Positions 13,462 through 25,056 of a DNA stretch of 64,000 nucleotides are shown here, piece after piece (positions within the stretch are counted from its first letter, which is position 1; each line of letters opens with the position of its first letter). Source of the DNA: Prorocentrum cordatum (lineage: Eukaryota > Sar > Dinophyceae > Prorocentrales > Prorocentraceae); the NCBI GenBank assembly GCA_963575745.1, contig CAUYUJ010019874.1, positions 64,001 to 128,000 of the forward strand, read 5' to 3'. The notes under the pieces were generated by a model. The model did not search any database. It was not told where the DNA came from and saw only the letters and a program-made list of their open reading frames with translations. Position numbers and translations under genes: made by a program.

Positions 13462-13959
13462 TGGCACAAGACCGAGATCTCCGGGTGCCACATCGATGAG
13501 TTCGGTATCTCAGATCTTTTCCAATGGTGATATTACATCGAGTTCTGGGAGCACATATTCTCAGGTTGTTTGCGATGGTGGGAGCATTACAACAGTTGGC
13601 GGATTCAGCAGCCGCAGTTTCTCTCACAGTCATGGTGGATCTGGCAACTTCGCTATCAGACCCAAGCCTAACGCTCCGACTGCTTCCCCCTTCTCTGAGT
13701 CTTGGGGCGGCTACGCTTGGGGCTGGACGGCCGCTTTACCCGGCCTCAGATGGCCCCCGCACTTCGTTCTTGGGGATGGCCGCTGATGGGGTCGCGTCTC
13801 CCTCGGAAGGCCATTCCTCGTCCTGGAGTGCCAAGTTGAGCGCTCGCGCCTGTGTGAACTGGACGCCGAAGGTCAGCAGCCTCAGAGTGCGTGGAGGACG
13901 TAGTCAGGCTCCAGCGACGCCTGAGGCAGCTCTGCAGGCTCACTTGATCGAGACCTTCA

Positions 13960-14620
13960 ACGTCGCAACACCTTCAAGCAGAGGATCAAGGCCAGCACCG
14001 CGAAGATATTGCTGGCACAAGAGATTGGCTGTTTCGATAAGGACGTGGAGGAGCTGTACAGTTTTGCCGCCAAGATGGGATGGGCCTTCATCGCTATCCC
14101 AGGTGCTCCCAAACAAGATATCTTCCTTCAGCTGGCGTAGCCGTCTTTGCTCGACATGGCATCGGCGTAAGACGGCCATCCACGTGCTCGACATCGTTGG
14201 TCGCTGAGCACAGAGCGCAGCACGTTCAAGTTGACGTACCAGGATGGCCAACGATCATCAGTTTAAACGTTTACCTTCACACGTGCGAAGGAATGACAGC
14301 GCGAAATTCCATGATCTTGGCTAAGGTCGGAGAGGAGCTCGCTGGACTCACTCATCCAGCAAATGTCGGCGGCGACTGGAACATGAGCGCTGACATAATG
14401 GAAGAGTCGACCTTTCCGCTACACGCGCATGCTGAGATTATCAAACCTAGTGCAGTTACGTGCCGAACTCCGACAGCGATCACAACGATCGACTACTTTG
14501 CGCTCAGTGAGGCGGCCATGCTCTTATTCCGTGGTGACAAGGTAGAATCTTCGTGGCACATCAAGCCACACCGACCCATTCAGCTTCATATGGCGGCAGT
14601 TGGTAAGTCGCTCCAGGTCC
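13960..14620 (+). pseudogene. LINE-1 EEP (APE-like) endonuclease domain
   Basis: Signature pieces of the endonuclease/exonuclease/phosphatase fold appear in order: LLAQEIG with the metal-binding Glu at 14021-14023; AGVAVFARHGIGV after a frameshift near 14120; GGDWN at 14368-14382 (GDxN-type motif); TTIDYF with IDY at 14488-14496; and PHRPI near 14567-14580, where active enzymes have a catalytic His. Such domains nick target DNA to prime reverse transcription. The frameshift between the first and second motifs inactivates this copy. The last frame ends at a stop at about 14881. Confidence 0.8.
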
Positions 14621-15239
14621 TGACTGCCGGCTCGGCCCCCAAGATCACACTGGCGGTGCCTGCAGGCCCACATCTCCCTGAAGCGTCTTGGAAGCTACCA
14701 GCAAGGCATGCAGATCAGGCACTGGAGATGGCCAAACATGCTCGGCCTGATGCAGCGTGGGGGTTCTCAACGCTGGCTTGGGGCCAATTTGCTGAACATG
14801 CTGCCAGGCGACTTGCTCATCGAACTGGAACTGAAGTTAAAGACTATGGAGCATTCTCGAGATTTTTCAGCCAAGATGGGTAGATATCACCTACGAGCTG
14901 AAGGACGTTCCAGGAGCACAAGCTCGAGCTGATGGATGGAAGCGGCTCAGCGATACGATGGCTACCATAGCTCAACTTCGGGAAAGCCAGCAGCAGGAGG
15001 AGAAGGCAAAGTTGCAAGATGGAATCCTTCCACTGCAAACCTCTGCCTATCCAGGGCAAAGAGGTAAAACGAAGACTCGATGCCAGCGTTGAGCAAGCCA
15101 GGCGAGTTGTAGCCACTCATTTTCATCTAGATGCAATTCGAGAATTGCAAAGTTAATGGCAAGAAGACATAGATCAGGCATTTCAAGAAGCTGACAGAGA
15201 TAGCAAAACAAGATGGAAGACTGGTGACGACAAGCAAGT

Positions 15240-16330
15240 GCCGGGAGAGCTAGAGCACTGCATCGACTCACCCAAGTTCGACAAGTTCATTATCCAACAA
15301 CGACCTGAACCAGCACTGGGAAAATTTCGGCACATCCTCATGATATCGCTCATGCGATGGAAGATGAGTACATGCAGATTTGGAAGAGTACTGCAGCAGC
15401 GCCGAGAGCCTGGATACCAGACCGTTGTTCCTTTCCACGGGCTGAGCCTGAAGCTATCAGAAGAGTTGCGCGCACCTTCCCATGCATTACGTCTGCAGGA
15501 ATTGATGGGCTTCACCCTTGTCATCTCATCCATATCAGCGATGATGCGCTGAGAACTCTTGCGGTTGTATTCGAAGCGATGGAATCACTGGGTATGCTAC
15601 CCAAGCAACTGGCGTGGATTCCACTGCCAATGCTACCAAAACCGCAAGGAGAACATCAACCAATCATTTTGCACGCGTCGGTGTACCGAGAAAGGCAACG
15701 CTAAGGAGATGTGAGCACGAAAATTTGATCCAGTGTCTTGACAGGAAATATTGGGGCGCTGGAAAGGGTAGAAGCCCAAGTGATAGCGCATAGAAGCTAG
15801 CAGCAAGAACTGAGGCCAGCATTGCAGCAGATCGGTATTCGGTAACGCTCATAGCAGACTACTCCAAGCAATGCGAGAACATCGAGTTGAAGCAGCTGCG
15901 CGGCAAGTTTATAGCGCATGGAGCTTCTACAGCCTCGGCCAAGTTAACATACAAGACTTGGAGAGCACGAATATTAATTCGCCTTCTTCAACACCATGGC
16001 AATCGCCCTGCGCATGCAGAATATGGCATTCAAGCTGGTTGCGGAGTCGCAGACATCGCCATCGAAGTGCATGCAGTTGAACAGTATGATTATTATGTAG
16101 CACTACATCCCCTGGTTGACTTTGCTAGCTACATCGACGATTCAAGCATGGGAGTTGAAAGTGGAAGCGAGGAGTCAGTTACCACCTTGGCAGTTGAAGC
16201 AGGTAAAGGTGTTCTTGAGACAGCTAAGGCGCTCGGGGCCACGATCAACGATAAGTTCGCAGTCTTGGCCAACACAGCTTCTTTCGATTTCATTCGCAGC
16301 GCAGTTCGCCCCAATAACCACTGCCTCAAC
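15240..16330 (+). pseudogene. LINE-1 reverse transcriptase domain
   Basis: The N-terminal RT block reads AGIDGLHPCHL (from 15495), then KPQGEHQPIIL and a YRERQR segment (about 15640-15700). Motif A is LIADYSKQCENIE with Asp at 15857-15859; motif B is IQAGCGVADIAI near 16030; the catalytic YIDD is at 16130-16141, followed by an LGATINDKFAVL stretch as motif D. The Asp triad is present, but frames switch between 15704 and 15887. The order and the YIDD box fit LINE-type RT, as in LINE-2. Confidence 0.85.
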
Positions 16331-16389
16331 AAGCATCAGAAGTTCCTGATTCGCACGTCGGCAGTCGAGGGGCACTGGACAAGAGAGAG

Positions 16390-17505
16390 AGCTAGACTTT
16401 GTGGGTATCAGACAGATGGGCTGTGTCAGTGCGGTGCTCCAGACACGGATCATCACAGGCTGTTTGCGTGCACGAGACAAGACGTTGTGGCAGCAAGAGC
16501 AGAGTCGGAAGTTCCAGCTTCGTTTGTCCAAGCAGGGTTGGACAATCCTGACGACGGATGCTACTCGCAAGGCTGCTTCGTCGACTCGGACACCGACATT
16601 CCACCGCTGGACCCAGGTGTACATGCGCAGATCGTTACGCCCAGCGGTGACGACATTGATGCTCAGCCTGAAGATCTAGCTGAGCAGCTCATCCAGGGCG
16701 ATAAGTTATAATTCGCAGTTGATGGATATTGTACGAAGCCGCCCCTCTACACTCTTCAGAAAGCTGGATGGGCAGTGGTGCTGATGACCCCTTCGTCTAG
16801 CACACCAGCAGCTGTCATGTATGGAGCAGTTCCTCAGGCCATGCCACAGTCTCAGCGATGGCAGAGTTTTTGAGCATGGCTTCTGTGGGGCAGATTGCAG
16901 ATAGACCATCGTCGGTATTTGCAGACTTCGTGGCCGTCGTTCGAGCCGCTGTCAAGTCGAAGCAAGAACAGTTGCAGGCTAAGTCAATGTACTCGTGCGT
17001 GCAATTCTTTGGCTACTCGATGCGCGGCTACGATAACATCGACCACGTCCAGCACATCAAAGCCCACAAGTCAGGCGAACAGTACGCTGCGCTCACGGAC
17101 GAGGAGAAGCGCATCACCGATGCAAATGTTGTCGCCGATGCCTTCGCAAAAAAGGCTACGCTGTTGTATCCGTCCGCCTCCCCTGAGTTCCTGGAGAGAG
17201 TTGATGAGGCCAGCGCGGATTATTCGAACTTTGTTAAGTTGTGTGCTTTCGTTCTCCCGTGTTTCGAGCAGGAGGACAGGTGTTCTAGGCTCCCCGTTGT
17301 TGCTCGTTCCAAAAACACGGTGAGAGAAAACTGGCACGATTGGTGTAAGACCTCCATCGGCACCCAATGTAGGAATTGCCTGTGCGTCCTTGAGCCTGGC
17401 AGAGACAGACCTCTATTGGGGTGCGAGGGGCTGCCCAAGTTTTTGCGCAATTTCAAGCAAAATCCCATAGGCCATCAGTTGGTTGCTGTTCCCCAGGGAA
17501 GTTGA
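16390..17505 (+). pseudogene. LINE-1 zinc knuckle and RNase H domain
   Basis: A knuckle CQCGAPDTDHHRLFAC lies at about 16423-16470. RNase H starts after an in-frame TAA with FAVDGY (Asp at 16721-16723) and KAGWAVVL, continues after a one-base shift with AEFLSMASVGQI (16858 on), and ends with HIKAHKSGEQ and NVVADAFAKK (Asp at 17137-17139), the last catalytic box. RNase H removes RNA from the cDNA hybrid. Downstream the ORF runs to 17505 with another CRNCLC motif. Confidence 0.8.
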
Positions 17506-17510
17506 TCCTC

Positions 17511-17877
17511 CTGGAGCTGTGCGGGATCAGCCTGCACGGCCCCAGTCTTCGTTTGTTTTCTCTGTGGAGGCTGGGCTCAGCAACGTCGGAGGGAGAAGCT
17601 CAGGGCCCCTTGCGTGAAACCTACGACCAAGGGCCAGGAAGTGCTTCGCAATCTCAGGAGGGGAATAGGGCCACACAAACGTTTGGCCAGGCGAATCGAT
17701 GTTGTCGCTCCCATCCAGAGGTTGGTCCCAGACGTTGCCCAGCCAGTTTCGATTTCGACCAGCGTTGCTCGTTCGAATCCTGATTCAGTTTTGAGTTATG
17801 AAGCTCGAATGGCTGCCTTGCACGCGCGTGTCAAGGCGAGGGAGGAGGCTGCCAGATCTGCGGCCCCCGCCCGATAG
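17511..17877 (+). pseudogene. LINE-1 C-terminal Cys-rich segment
   Basis: A frame reading CFLCGGWAQQRRREKLRAPC (about 17551-17610), then QEVLRNLRRGIGPHKR and a basic, alanine-rich tail, stops at 17875-17877. The Cys-x2-Cys ... Cys ... His spacing suggests a degenerate zinc motif at the C terminus of the polyprotein. Recognition is by composition and position only. Confidence 0.5.
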
Positions 17878-18296
17878 AGCGGCCCATCGCCGTTCGCCCC
17901 GATCTTCAAGTGGAGGCGCGAGGTGCCGCTTCTCTCTTGTGCATTGCTATGTAGCAGGTACCAGTCAGGTCATAGAGTCCTCCTCCTCCTCCTCCTCCTC
18001 CTCCTCCTCCTCCTCGTCCTCCTCGTCCTCGTCCTCCTCCTCCGCCCGCGGCCCCCTCTCCGCGGCCGCCCTCGCCCTCCCCCGCATCGGTGGTGCGAAA
18101 AGGACGCTTCGCAACCCGACCTGGGCCCTCCCGCGCCGAGCGAACCCGTTGCGCCGCGGCAAGAACGCAGCGAGCGCCTCTGAGGGCCCATGTGTACACC
18201 CCAGTTGCCGCCGCCGATCCTCGGGGGCCTCTGGGAGCTGCCCCCGGCGCGGCGGGCGGACCCAGAGATCCGCTGGTGTCCTGACTTTTCCCATGC
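17878..18296. other. GC-rich spacer with (CTC)n
   Basis: Contains a (CTC)n tract at about 17980-18046 followed by GC-rich sequence. ORFs on both strands are Arg/Pro/Ser-rich and unrecognised. Confidence 0.4.
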
Positions 18297-18415
18297 GGGG
18301 TCCTGGAAAGCTCGACCCGCTCCCTGGGACAGCTCCTCATCCTGAGTCGCTCGTTGATGGCCGCAGGACCGACCCCACGAGGGCCTCTGGAAGCCGGAAA
18401 AGCAGCGAAAAAGAG
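18297..18415 (+). repeat. Short dispersed element S copy
   Basis: Collinear with the S family: GGTCCTGGAAAGCTCGACCC, CCCTGGGACAG, CATCCTGAGTCG, GATGGCC, GAGGGCCTCTGG, GGAAAAGC. Closest in layout to the copy at 34895. Confidence 0.75.
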
Positions 18416-18949
18416 CGTCGCCTGGATTTGTTCGAGGCGCTGGACTTCTGCGGGACGGCGCCCGGCGCACAGCGACGCGGCGATCCGCGCGGCCGCGGCG
18501 CGTGTCGCTGGCGCAGCGGCGGCGGCGCCGAGGGGCGATGCGCGCGGCGCGCGCGCGCGTGGCAGCAGAGGCCGCGGGAGGCCGTGCTCGGGCGCCTCGG
18601 GCTCGGGGCCGCGGGCGGCGAAGGTGACTGTCCTGCCAGGGCGGGTCGGCCCGGCCGGCGGAACGGCAGCCACGGGCAGGCCGCAGGTCGGGGCGGCTGC
18701 CGCAGCGGCCCAGCGGCGCCAGCGGAGGTGGCGGCGGCCCGTGGGCGGCGGCGGCGCGCGGCGGCAGCAACGAGGGGCTCGTCATGCAGCAACGAGGGGC
18801 TCGTCATGATGTTTGTCTTCACAGGGAGCTCAGAAAAGCCGGGCTCGTCATGACAACGAGACGTCTAAGCTTTGGGTTGCCGCGTCGATATCGCAGCCCC
18901 GAGGAGTCCGGCAGAGAACCGAACTAGGACTTCTTTAAACAAGAACCTG
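18416..18949. other. Very GC-rich island with a tandem duplication
   Basis: Alanine/arginine-rich ORFs on both strands with no recognisable domain. GCAACGAGGGGCTCGTCATG is tandemly duplicated near 18769 and 18792. A host exon is possible but unsupported. Confidence 0.3.
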
Positions 18950-19176
18950 AGCCACGACCGGTTCGACCCCCCTCCTTCGGCGGGGGGGGCCCCCCGGTTC
19001 GACCCCCCCCTGCAACCCAGGGGAGGGGGGGCCTCGGTTCGAACCCCCCCACCTCCTTGAGGGGGGATGGGGGAGGGGTCCCCCCCCAGTTCGAACCCCC
19101 CGCTCCTTTGCATCTTGGGGGGGGGCGGTTCAAACCGCCCCCAATCCCCTGCCCAGCGTCCACGGAACGCGCTCTT
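18950..19176. repeat. GGTTCGAACC / poly-C module block with TIR-like end
   Basis: Four or five GGTTCGA(A)CC-type motifs alternate with C and G runs, as in the arms of the foldback element at 5286-6436. The right border reads GGAACGCGCTCTTTC, whose reverse complement GAAAGAGCGCGTTCC matches the foldback TIR start (GAAAGAGCGTGTTC). No left TIR was found, so this is probably a half element. Confidence 0.65.
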
Positions 19177-19483
19177 TCACAAAATCACGCATGACCCTCG
19201 TGTCTCTGGCAACGCTTGTAAAGTATCTCCAATAACGGTCGTCACCCAGGAGAGGGTTGGGGCCCCAGGTAACAGTAACGCTTGGGCGTGCTGGGGCGCT
19301 TCGGGGCGTGGGTGCGCTGCGATCGCCAACATATGCGCGTGAGCACCTGCAAACGGAGTGGGTCCAGAACCCTCCCCCCCTACGCACGATCGTCACCGTT
19401 AGCCGGAGGGGGGAGAGGGAGGGGGGGCTGGGTAACGACCTTTGTCACGCACCAGAGGATTTTTAAAAATCCAGAAGTCGACA
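19177..19483. other. Unassigned sequence
   Basis: Mixed GC-rich sequence with no domain, repeat or TIR recognised. Confidence 0.35.
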
Positions 19484-19626
19484 CGCTGAGGTTTCGACCC
19501 AAGCCTTGGGGCCGACTCTTCATTCCGAGCCGTTTTCAGACGGTCCCCGGGCCCGGCGAGGCCCCCCAGAGGCCGAAAATCGGCGGGCACCGTCCGTCGT
19601 GATTTCTTCACGACGCGAGGGGGTCG
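19484..19626 (+). repeat. Short dispersed element S copy
   Basis: Reads GAGGTTTCGACCC, CATTCCGAGCCG, AGACGGTCCCCGGGCCCGGC, GAGGCCGAAAATCGGC and CGTGATTTCTTCACGACGCG, one of the longest and best preserved copies. Confidence 0.8.
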
Positions 19627-19700
19627 CGCCCGTATCATTTATTCATTCATACTTCGATCACGACCGTCGCAGACAGCCAGTGCAGGCTGAAGCTGGACAA

Positions 19701-19842
19701 GCGCGTTCCACTGCTCGCAAAAGTACCTATGCGCGAATGGCCCAGATCCGCCGCGGGAGCTTCGCGATCCATCACATAGAGGCGGGCATTTGCTCTTTCT
19801 GGCGCTTGCGAGTCGGCACCTTGCGAGCAGTGGATCGCGTTC
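19701..19842. mobile_element. MITE-C copy 1 (~142 bp)
   Basis: Terminal inverted repeats GCGCGTTCCACTGCTCGCAA and (inverted) AACGCGATCCACTGCTCGCA bracket an interior with GATCCGCCGCGGG, shared with the copy at 45878-46017. No clear target duplication. Confidence 0.8.
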
Positions 19843-20001
19843 GACGAGATGCGGCGAAGCGCGTGCACCTGTGCCCGCTTGGGCAAGGCGCGTGAGGCCG
19901 CAGCCCCCTCAAAGCCCTGCGGAGCTCTGACATCGGACACCGGACACCGACCTGCATCATGCCCCGCGCACCGCCGCGCGGGGCCGAAGCGCCCTCGAGT
20001 A

Positions 20002-20203
20002 TCGGCGGCGAGCCCGAGGGGGGGGAGTGAGAAGGGGCGGGCCTTCTAAGAAGGCTCGGAAGCTCTCCAGCCTTCCACGAGGTCTTCTGAGCCTTCCCCG
20101 AAGGCACAGAACACGTCTCGGAAGGTGCGAGGGCTTCTGAGGAGCCCCGCCGCCTTCTGGAAAGGCCTTCGCCTCCTCACTTGCCCCCCTCGTTCGCCGC
20201 CGA
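20002..20203. mobile_element. MITE-A copy 3 (202 bp)
   Basis: Left TIR TCGGCGGCGAGCCCGAGGGG, right end CCCCCCTCGTTCGCCGCCGA. The interior has the family's inverted CTTCTNAGAAGG motifs. Flanks GAGTA and GAAAC do not match, so the duplication is lost or diverged. Confidence 0.85.
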
Positions 20204-20407
20204 GAAACGCCCCAGAACAGCTGGCAGCAAAGAAGAATCTCTGGCAGACGGCCCCGAGAGGCTTCCGCCGCCTCTCCGGGGCGGACCCGGCAGAGCCGCC
20301 CCCGCCCGCGGCGCGCCCCCGCGGCCCGCTGGGGGCCCGGCAGCACCGGCCGAGCCGCGCTGGCGCCGCCTCGGTGCTACGCTGGCGCTGAGGCCCCGCA
20401 GGCCGTA
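20204..20407. other. GC-rich spacer between MITE-A and MITE-B
   Basis: Proline/arginine-rich in all frames. Nothing recognised. Confidence 0.35.
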
Positions 20408-20611
20408 AGGGGCAACGATAGGGGGGAAGGGCATAGGGAGGAACATCGCCCTGGAATCGGCGATGCATCGCCGATAGATCGGCGAGTGGCCCCCGATCAT
20501 GAATCCGCACGTTCCTGGGCAGGTTGGGGCTATCGGGCCCCTATCGGAGATCCATGGGCGATTGGGGGTCGATGCATCCCCCCTATGCCTATCCCCCTTG
20601 TCGTTGCCCCT
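20408..20611. mobile_element. MITE-B copy 1 (204 bp)
   Basis: Inverted ends AGGGGCAACGATAGGGG and (inverted) AGGGGCAACGACAAGGGG bracket ATCGCCGATAGATCGG, GGGCGATTGGGGG and CGATGCATCCCCCC. Matches 28187-28332 from end to end except for an internal deletion there. No target duplication seen. Confidence 0.85.
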
Positions 20612-20649
20612 GAGGCAGGCCCAAGGCGGCCCTACCCCACAGGATGCCA

Positions 20650-20765
20650 GGATCAGTCAGCATCGAATCGGTAAATCGGATCGAATCGAAATTCGCATCG
20701 GATCGGGCTGCATCGGCACGGAATCGACATGAAATCGGATCGATCGAATCGAAGTGGACACAATG
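20650..20765. repeat. GAATCGGATCG-rich degenerate repeat, copy 1
   Basis: Begins CAGTCAGCATCGAATCGG and continues as imperfect GATCGAATCG/GCATCGG units. The same start and texture recur at 47005-47215, and a related stretch at 34400-34600. Confidence 0.7.
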
Positions 20766-21383
20766 GATGGCCCACTTGAATTCCGGTGGTTCCCCTAAGC
20801 TGTGATATACATACATGTATGTGTATGTATCCGACACCGTGCCTCAGGGCACGGAGTGGGCGTGTCATCAGGTCCTGAGCCCTCACTCCTGAGGAGTTTT
20901 TAAGGGACCTGGACCCCCTTCGGCGCTGGGTGCCTGTGGGGGCGATTCCTGGGATCTCGTTGTCATGGGAACCTCTTGTGGCCTCTTGGGGTCACTTCGC
21001 GCCGCTCGGGACGCCTCTTGGGGGCCTCCTGGAGCTCTCTTGGGGGCCATGCTCAAGCCTCGGAAGCGTGTCGGAGGCGGAAGTGCGAGAAAACAGAAAA
21101 TCATTGATGTCCCGCATGGTTTTCAATGATTTGGGCCTCTCGAGGGGTTCCCCAGAGCTCTTGGGGGACTCTGGGAGGCCTCTTGGGGCGATCCTAAATA
21201 CTCTTGGGCGCTTCCAGGGCCGTCTTCAGGACATCCTTGGACATCCTAGGAGCCCTCTTGGGCTGTCTCGGGGGCGTCCTGGGCCGTCTTCAGGCTCTCC
21301 GGGGGCTCTCTTGGACGCCCAGAAGGATGGTGCCAGAGATTTGCCAGAAATGACAGCGGAGTGCGCGGAGCCCGGGGTCTTTC
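20766..21383. repeat. GGCCTCTTGGGG minisatellite (inverse of element G minisatellite)
   Basis: From about 20920 to 21315 the sequence is built of GGCCTCTTGGGG/CCTCTTGGGGGC-like 12-bp units, the reverse complement of the CCAAGAGGCCCC units in element G. It may be an inverted, truncated element G lacking the (CTC)n end, here joined to a (CATA)n tract. Confidence 0.65.
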
Positions 21384-21512
21384 ATAGACACATACATACA
21401 GACATGCATACACACATACATGCATGCATGCATGCATGCATACATACATACATGCATGCATACATACGTACATACATACATGCATGCATACATACATACA
21501 TACATAAATACA

Positions 21513-21546
<34 letters not shown>

Positions 21547-21691
21547 CATACATGCATACATACATGCATACATATATACATACATACATACATACACATA
21601 CATACACACAAATACACATATACATATATACATACATACATACATACATACATACATACATACAAACAAACATACATATATACATACATAT

Positions 21692-21722
<31 letters not shown>

Positions 21723-22240
21723 CATACATACATACATACATACATACATACATACATGCATGCATGCATGCATGCATGCATACATACATACATACATACA
21801 TACCTAGAGATACATGTAGACATACATACATGCATACATACATGCATGCATGCATGCATGCATGTATACATACATACATACACACATACATACATACATG
21901 CCTATACATACATATGCACACATACATACATATATACATACATACATACATACATACATACATGCATGCATGCATACATACATACATACATACATACATA
22001 CATACATACATACATGCGTGCATCAATACGTACATACATGCATGCATACATACATACATACATACGTACATACATACATACCGGCAGACAGACAGACACA
22101 CAGACAGACAGACAGACAGACACATACACACTGACATACATGCATATATACAAGCATACATACAGCCAGAAAGGCAGTCAAACAGACAGACAGACAGACA
22201 TTCGTGCATACATACGCATACATACATAGATAGGTAGATG
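21384..22240. repeat. (CATA)n tetranucleotide array with CATG and CAGA patches
   Basis: About 850 bp of CATA/CATG units with a (CAGA)n patch at about 22085-22125 and 22180-22200. Tyr/Ile/His/Met/Cys repeat ORFs in most frames are artefacts. Confidence 0.97.
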
Positions 22241-22560
22241 AATAGCTAGAAAGCTATATAGATATAGAGAGGTAGACTTTTATGTATATATATATGTATA
22301 TACAAATATGTATATGTACATGTATGCATGTGTACAAATAGATTATACATTTAGGTGTATATATACAGATATATGGACGCACGTATGGATATAGATAGAG
22401 AGAGATATAGATCGATAGATAGGTAGAGCAGCGGATGCAAGAGAGGAGACGAGGGAGCAGACAGGGATGGAGGGAGGGAGGGAGGGAGGGAGGAAGGGAG
22501 GGAGGGAGGGAGGAGAAGCAGGCTGAGGGGACGGGAGAGTAACTTAGGGCGGGGGGGACG
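22241..22560. repeat. Decaying ATAT/GATA repeat and (GGGA)n
   Basis: Degenerate TATA/GATA-type repeats to about 22430, then (GGGA)n at about 22466-22512. Confidence 0.85.
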
Positions 22561-23063
22561 TGGACAGGGGGACAGGGATGAGGAGAACGAGGGAAACCCA
22601 TCTCAAGCAGGGGCGCCGCAGCGCTGGCAGAGTCCTCCGTCCCTGGCTTCCCGATGCCTCCTGGGGCATTCCCACGGCCTTCCTCGGGGGCTCCTTTGGG
22701 CTCCCCGGGGCCCCGCGGGGCTTCGTGGAGCCAAGGGCCCGTAGAGCCCCCGTGGACCCGGGGGGGAAAGCGGCGGCTCCTCTCGAAAGGCTGGTCGTCC
22801 TCCTCGTCCGCCGGCACCTGTCTGGAGGAGGGAGCTGCGTAAGCTTCCGACGGCCAACAACGACGAGCACGAGGACCAGGACTAGGAGAAGAGGACGAGG
22901 ACACGACGACGAGGATGAAGACGACGAAGCTGAGGACGAGGGCGAGGAGTACGGCGAGGACGACGTTTCAGGGAGAGTCCAACTCTCCGCGGCAGCGAAG
23001 GAAAGGCCAGGCCAGGTCCAGAGGGCACGGCTTCAGAGGGAGAAGAGCGACAGGAGAAGAACA

Positions 23064-23097
<34 letters not shown>

Positions 23098-23560
23098 TGG
23101 CGACGACAACGACGATGACCAAGACAACGGCGAGGTCCAGGGCAGCGACGTGAGCGAAGAGGAGCAGAAGGCAGGAGGCAGAGGGCGGAGGAAGCGCACA
23201 ACCAAGAGCAGGAACAGGTAGAGGAGGGGGCGTGGAAGGCGAGGGTATCGGAGACGAGGAGGTTGGAAACCAGTATGATTTGAGGAGGGGGCGAGGATGA
23301 TATTGCACGGGATGGCGGCCGGGGAGGAATGAGAAGGGTAAGCAGAAGCAGAAGGGGAGGGGGACAGGGGCGAAGGGAGGTGAGGGGAGGGCGACAAACA
23401 GAAGGACGGACGAGGACAAGGACAGAGAGAACGCGTTTCGTGGACGCTTGCCTGAAAAAACAACTTAACACGTTGGAACCAGCGGGGCCCCCCAGAAAAA
23501 CATTGAGCGCCCTTGGACAACCAAAGGGGGCCCCCCCCCTGGACACCGGCCTCCTCCAAG
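22561..23560. other. Purine-rich low-complexity stretch
   Basis: GGG/GAGG-rich, then ACGAGGAC- and ACGACG-type triplets (about 22860-23110), then AG-rich. ORFs are acidic or arginine-rich low-complexity on the plus strand and Ser/Pro-rich on the minus. No domain recognised. Confidence 0.5.
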
Positions 23561-23695
23561 GGTGAAGGGTGGTGGGGGGCCCACCCCCGACCTAGGAGAG
23601 GAGGGGGGCTCGAACCGGGGAAGGGCCCCACCCCCCCTGAGTTGGAAAAGGGTAGGGTTCGAACCAGGAGAGTCCCCCCCCCTGTCCAGGGGGGC
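23561..23695. repeat. GGTTCGAACC / poly-G module
   Basis: Two GCTCGAACCGGGG/GGTTCGAACCAGG-type motifs in G- and C-runs, resembling the modules at 5490-5570, 6250-6400 and 18950-19130. Confidence 0.6.
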
Positions 23696-24019
23696 CGCCT
23701 CCTCCTCCTCCTCCTCCTCCTCCTCCTCCTCTTCCTCCTCCTCCTCCTCTTCTCCTCCTCCTCCTCCTCCTCCTCCTCCTCCTCCTCCTCCTCCTCCTCC
23801 TCCTCCTCCTCCTCTCCTCCTCCTCCTCTTCCTCCTCCTCTCCCTCTCCTCCTCCTCCTCCTCATCTCCTCCTCCTCCTCCTCCTCCTCTCCTCCTCCTC
23901 CTCCTCCTCCTCCTCCTCCTCCTCCTCCTCCTCCCTCCTCCTCCTCTTCCTCCTCCTCCGCCTCCCCCTCCTCCTCCTCCTCCTCCTCCTCCTCCTCCTC
24001 CTCCTCATCATCATCATCG

Positions 24020-24091
<72 letters not shown>

Positions 24092-24096
24092 GCATC

Positions 24097-24143
<47 letters not shown>

Positions 24144-24159
24144 TCATCATCATCATCAG

Positions 24160-24223
<64 letters not shown>

Positions 24224-24277
24224 GTCGTCGTCGTCGTCGTCATCATCCATCATCATCATCAGCAGCAGCATCAGCAG

Positions 24278-24343
<66 letters not shown>

Positions 24344-24398
24344 TCATCATCATCATCACATCATCGTCTCATCATCTCATCATCATCAGCAGCATCAG

Positions 24399-24440
<42 letters not shown>

Positions 24441-25056
24441 AATCATCATCATCAGCATCATCATCAGCAGCATCAGCATCAGCATCATCATCATCACAGC
24501 ATCATCATCATCATCAACATCATCATCATCATCATCATCATCATCGTCTCATCATAATCATCATCATCAGCATCATCATCATCATCATCAGCATCAGCAT
24601 CAGCATCATCATCATCATCATCATCAGCAGCAGCATAATCATCATCATCAGCATCATCATCATCAGCATCAGCATCAGCATCATCATCATCAGCAGCATC
24701 ATCATCATCAGCAGCATCATCATCAGCATCATCATCAGCATCATCATCAGCATCATCATCATCAGCAGCATCATCATCATCATCAGCATCATCAGCAGCA
24801 GCATCATCATCGTCGTCATCATCATCATCGTCATCATCATCATCAGCAGCAGCATCATCATCATTACCATCATCATCATCAGCAGCAGCATCATCATCAT
24901 CATCATCATCATCAGCATCATCATAATCAGCATCATCATCAGCAGCATCATCATCAGCATCATCATCATCAGCATCATCAGCAGCATCATCATCAGCATC
25001 ATCATCATCATCAGCATCATCATCAGCATCATCAGCAGCAGCATCATCATCATCAT
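23696..25056. repeat. (CTC)n then (CAT)n/(CATCAG)n array
   Basis: CTC triplets to about 24003, then about 1 kb of CAT triplets with growing numbers of CAG interruptions toward 25056. Poly-Ser/Pro/Leu/His/Met/Asp ORFs are artefacts. Confidence 0.97.

Larger units (their letters stand above)
12128..17877 (+). mobile_element. LINE-1: non-LTR retrotransposon, nearly full length, frame-broken
   Basis: A 5.75-kb element whose parts lie in the usual order for EEP-type LINEs: RanBP2-like zinc finger (12319), coiled coil and acidic region (to 13461), EEP endonuclease (13960-14620), reverse transcriptase (15240-16330), zinc knuckle (16423), RNase H (16700-17180) and a C-terminal Cys-rich motif (17520-17877). 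Each part is readable, but the reading frame changes repeatedly and in-frame stops occur (for example TAA just before the RNase H start), so it is inactive. The relict leader marks its 5' end. No poly-A tail or target duplication was identified; a (CTC)n tract follows at 17981. Confidence 0.85.

Noticed and set aside
17906-18853. GC-rich ORFs on both strands as a host gene
   Set aside because: Ala/Arg/Pro/Gly-rich in every frame, overlapping on both strands, with an S element inside; no frame stands out.
21382-22227. Cys/Tyr/Met-rich ORFs of about 280 codons
   Set aside because: Translation of (CATA)n on both strands.
22560-23153. Acidic plus-strand ORF as a possible nuclear protein
   Set aside because: Asp/Glu/Arg stretches come from ACGAGG-type triplets; no flanking ordered segment.
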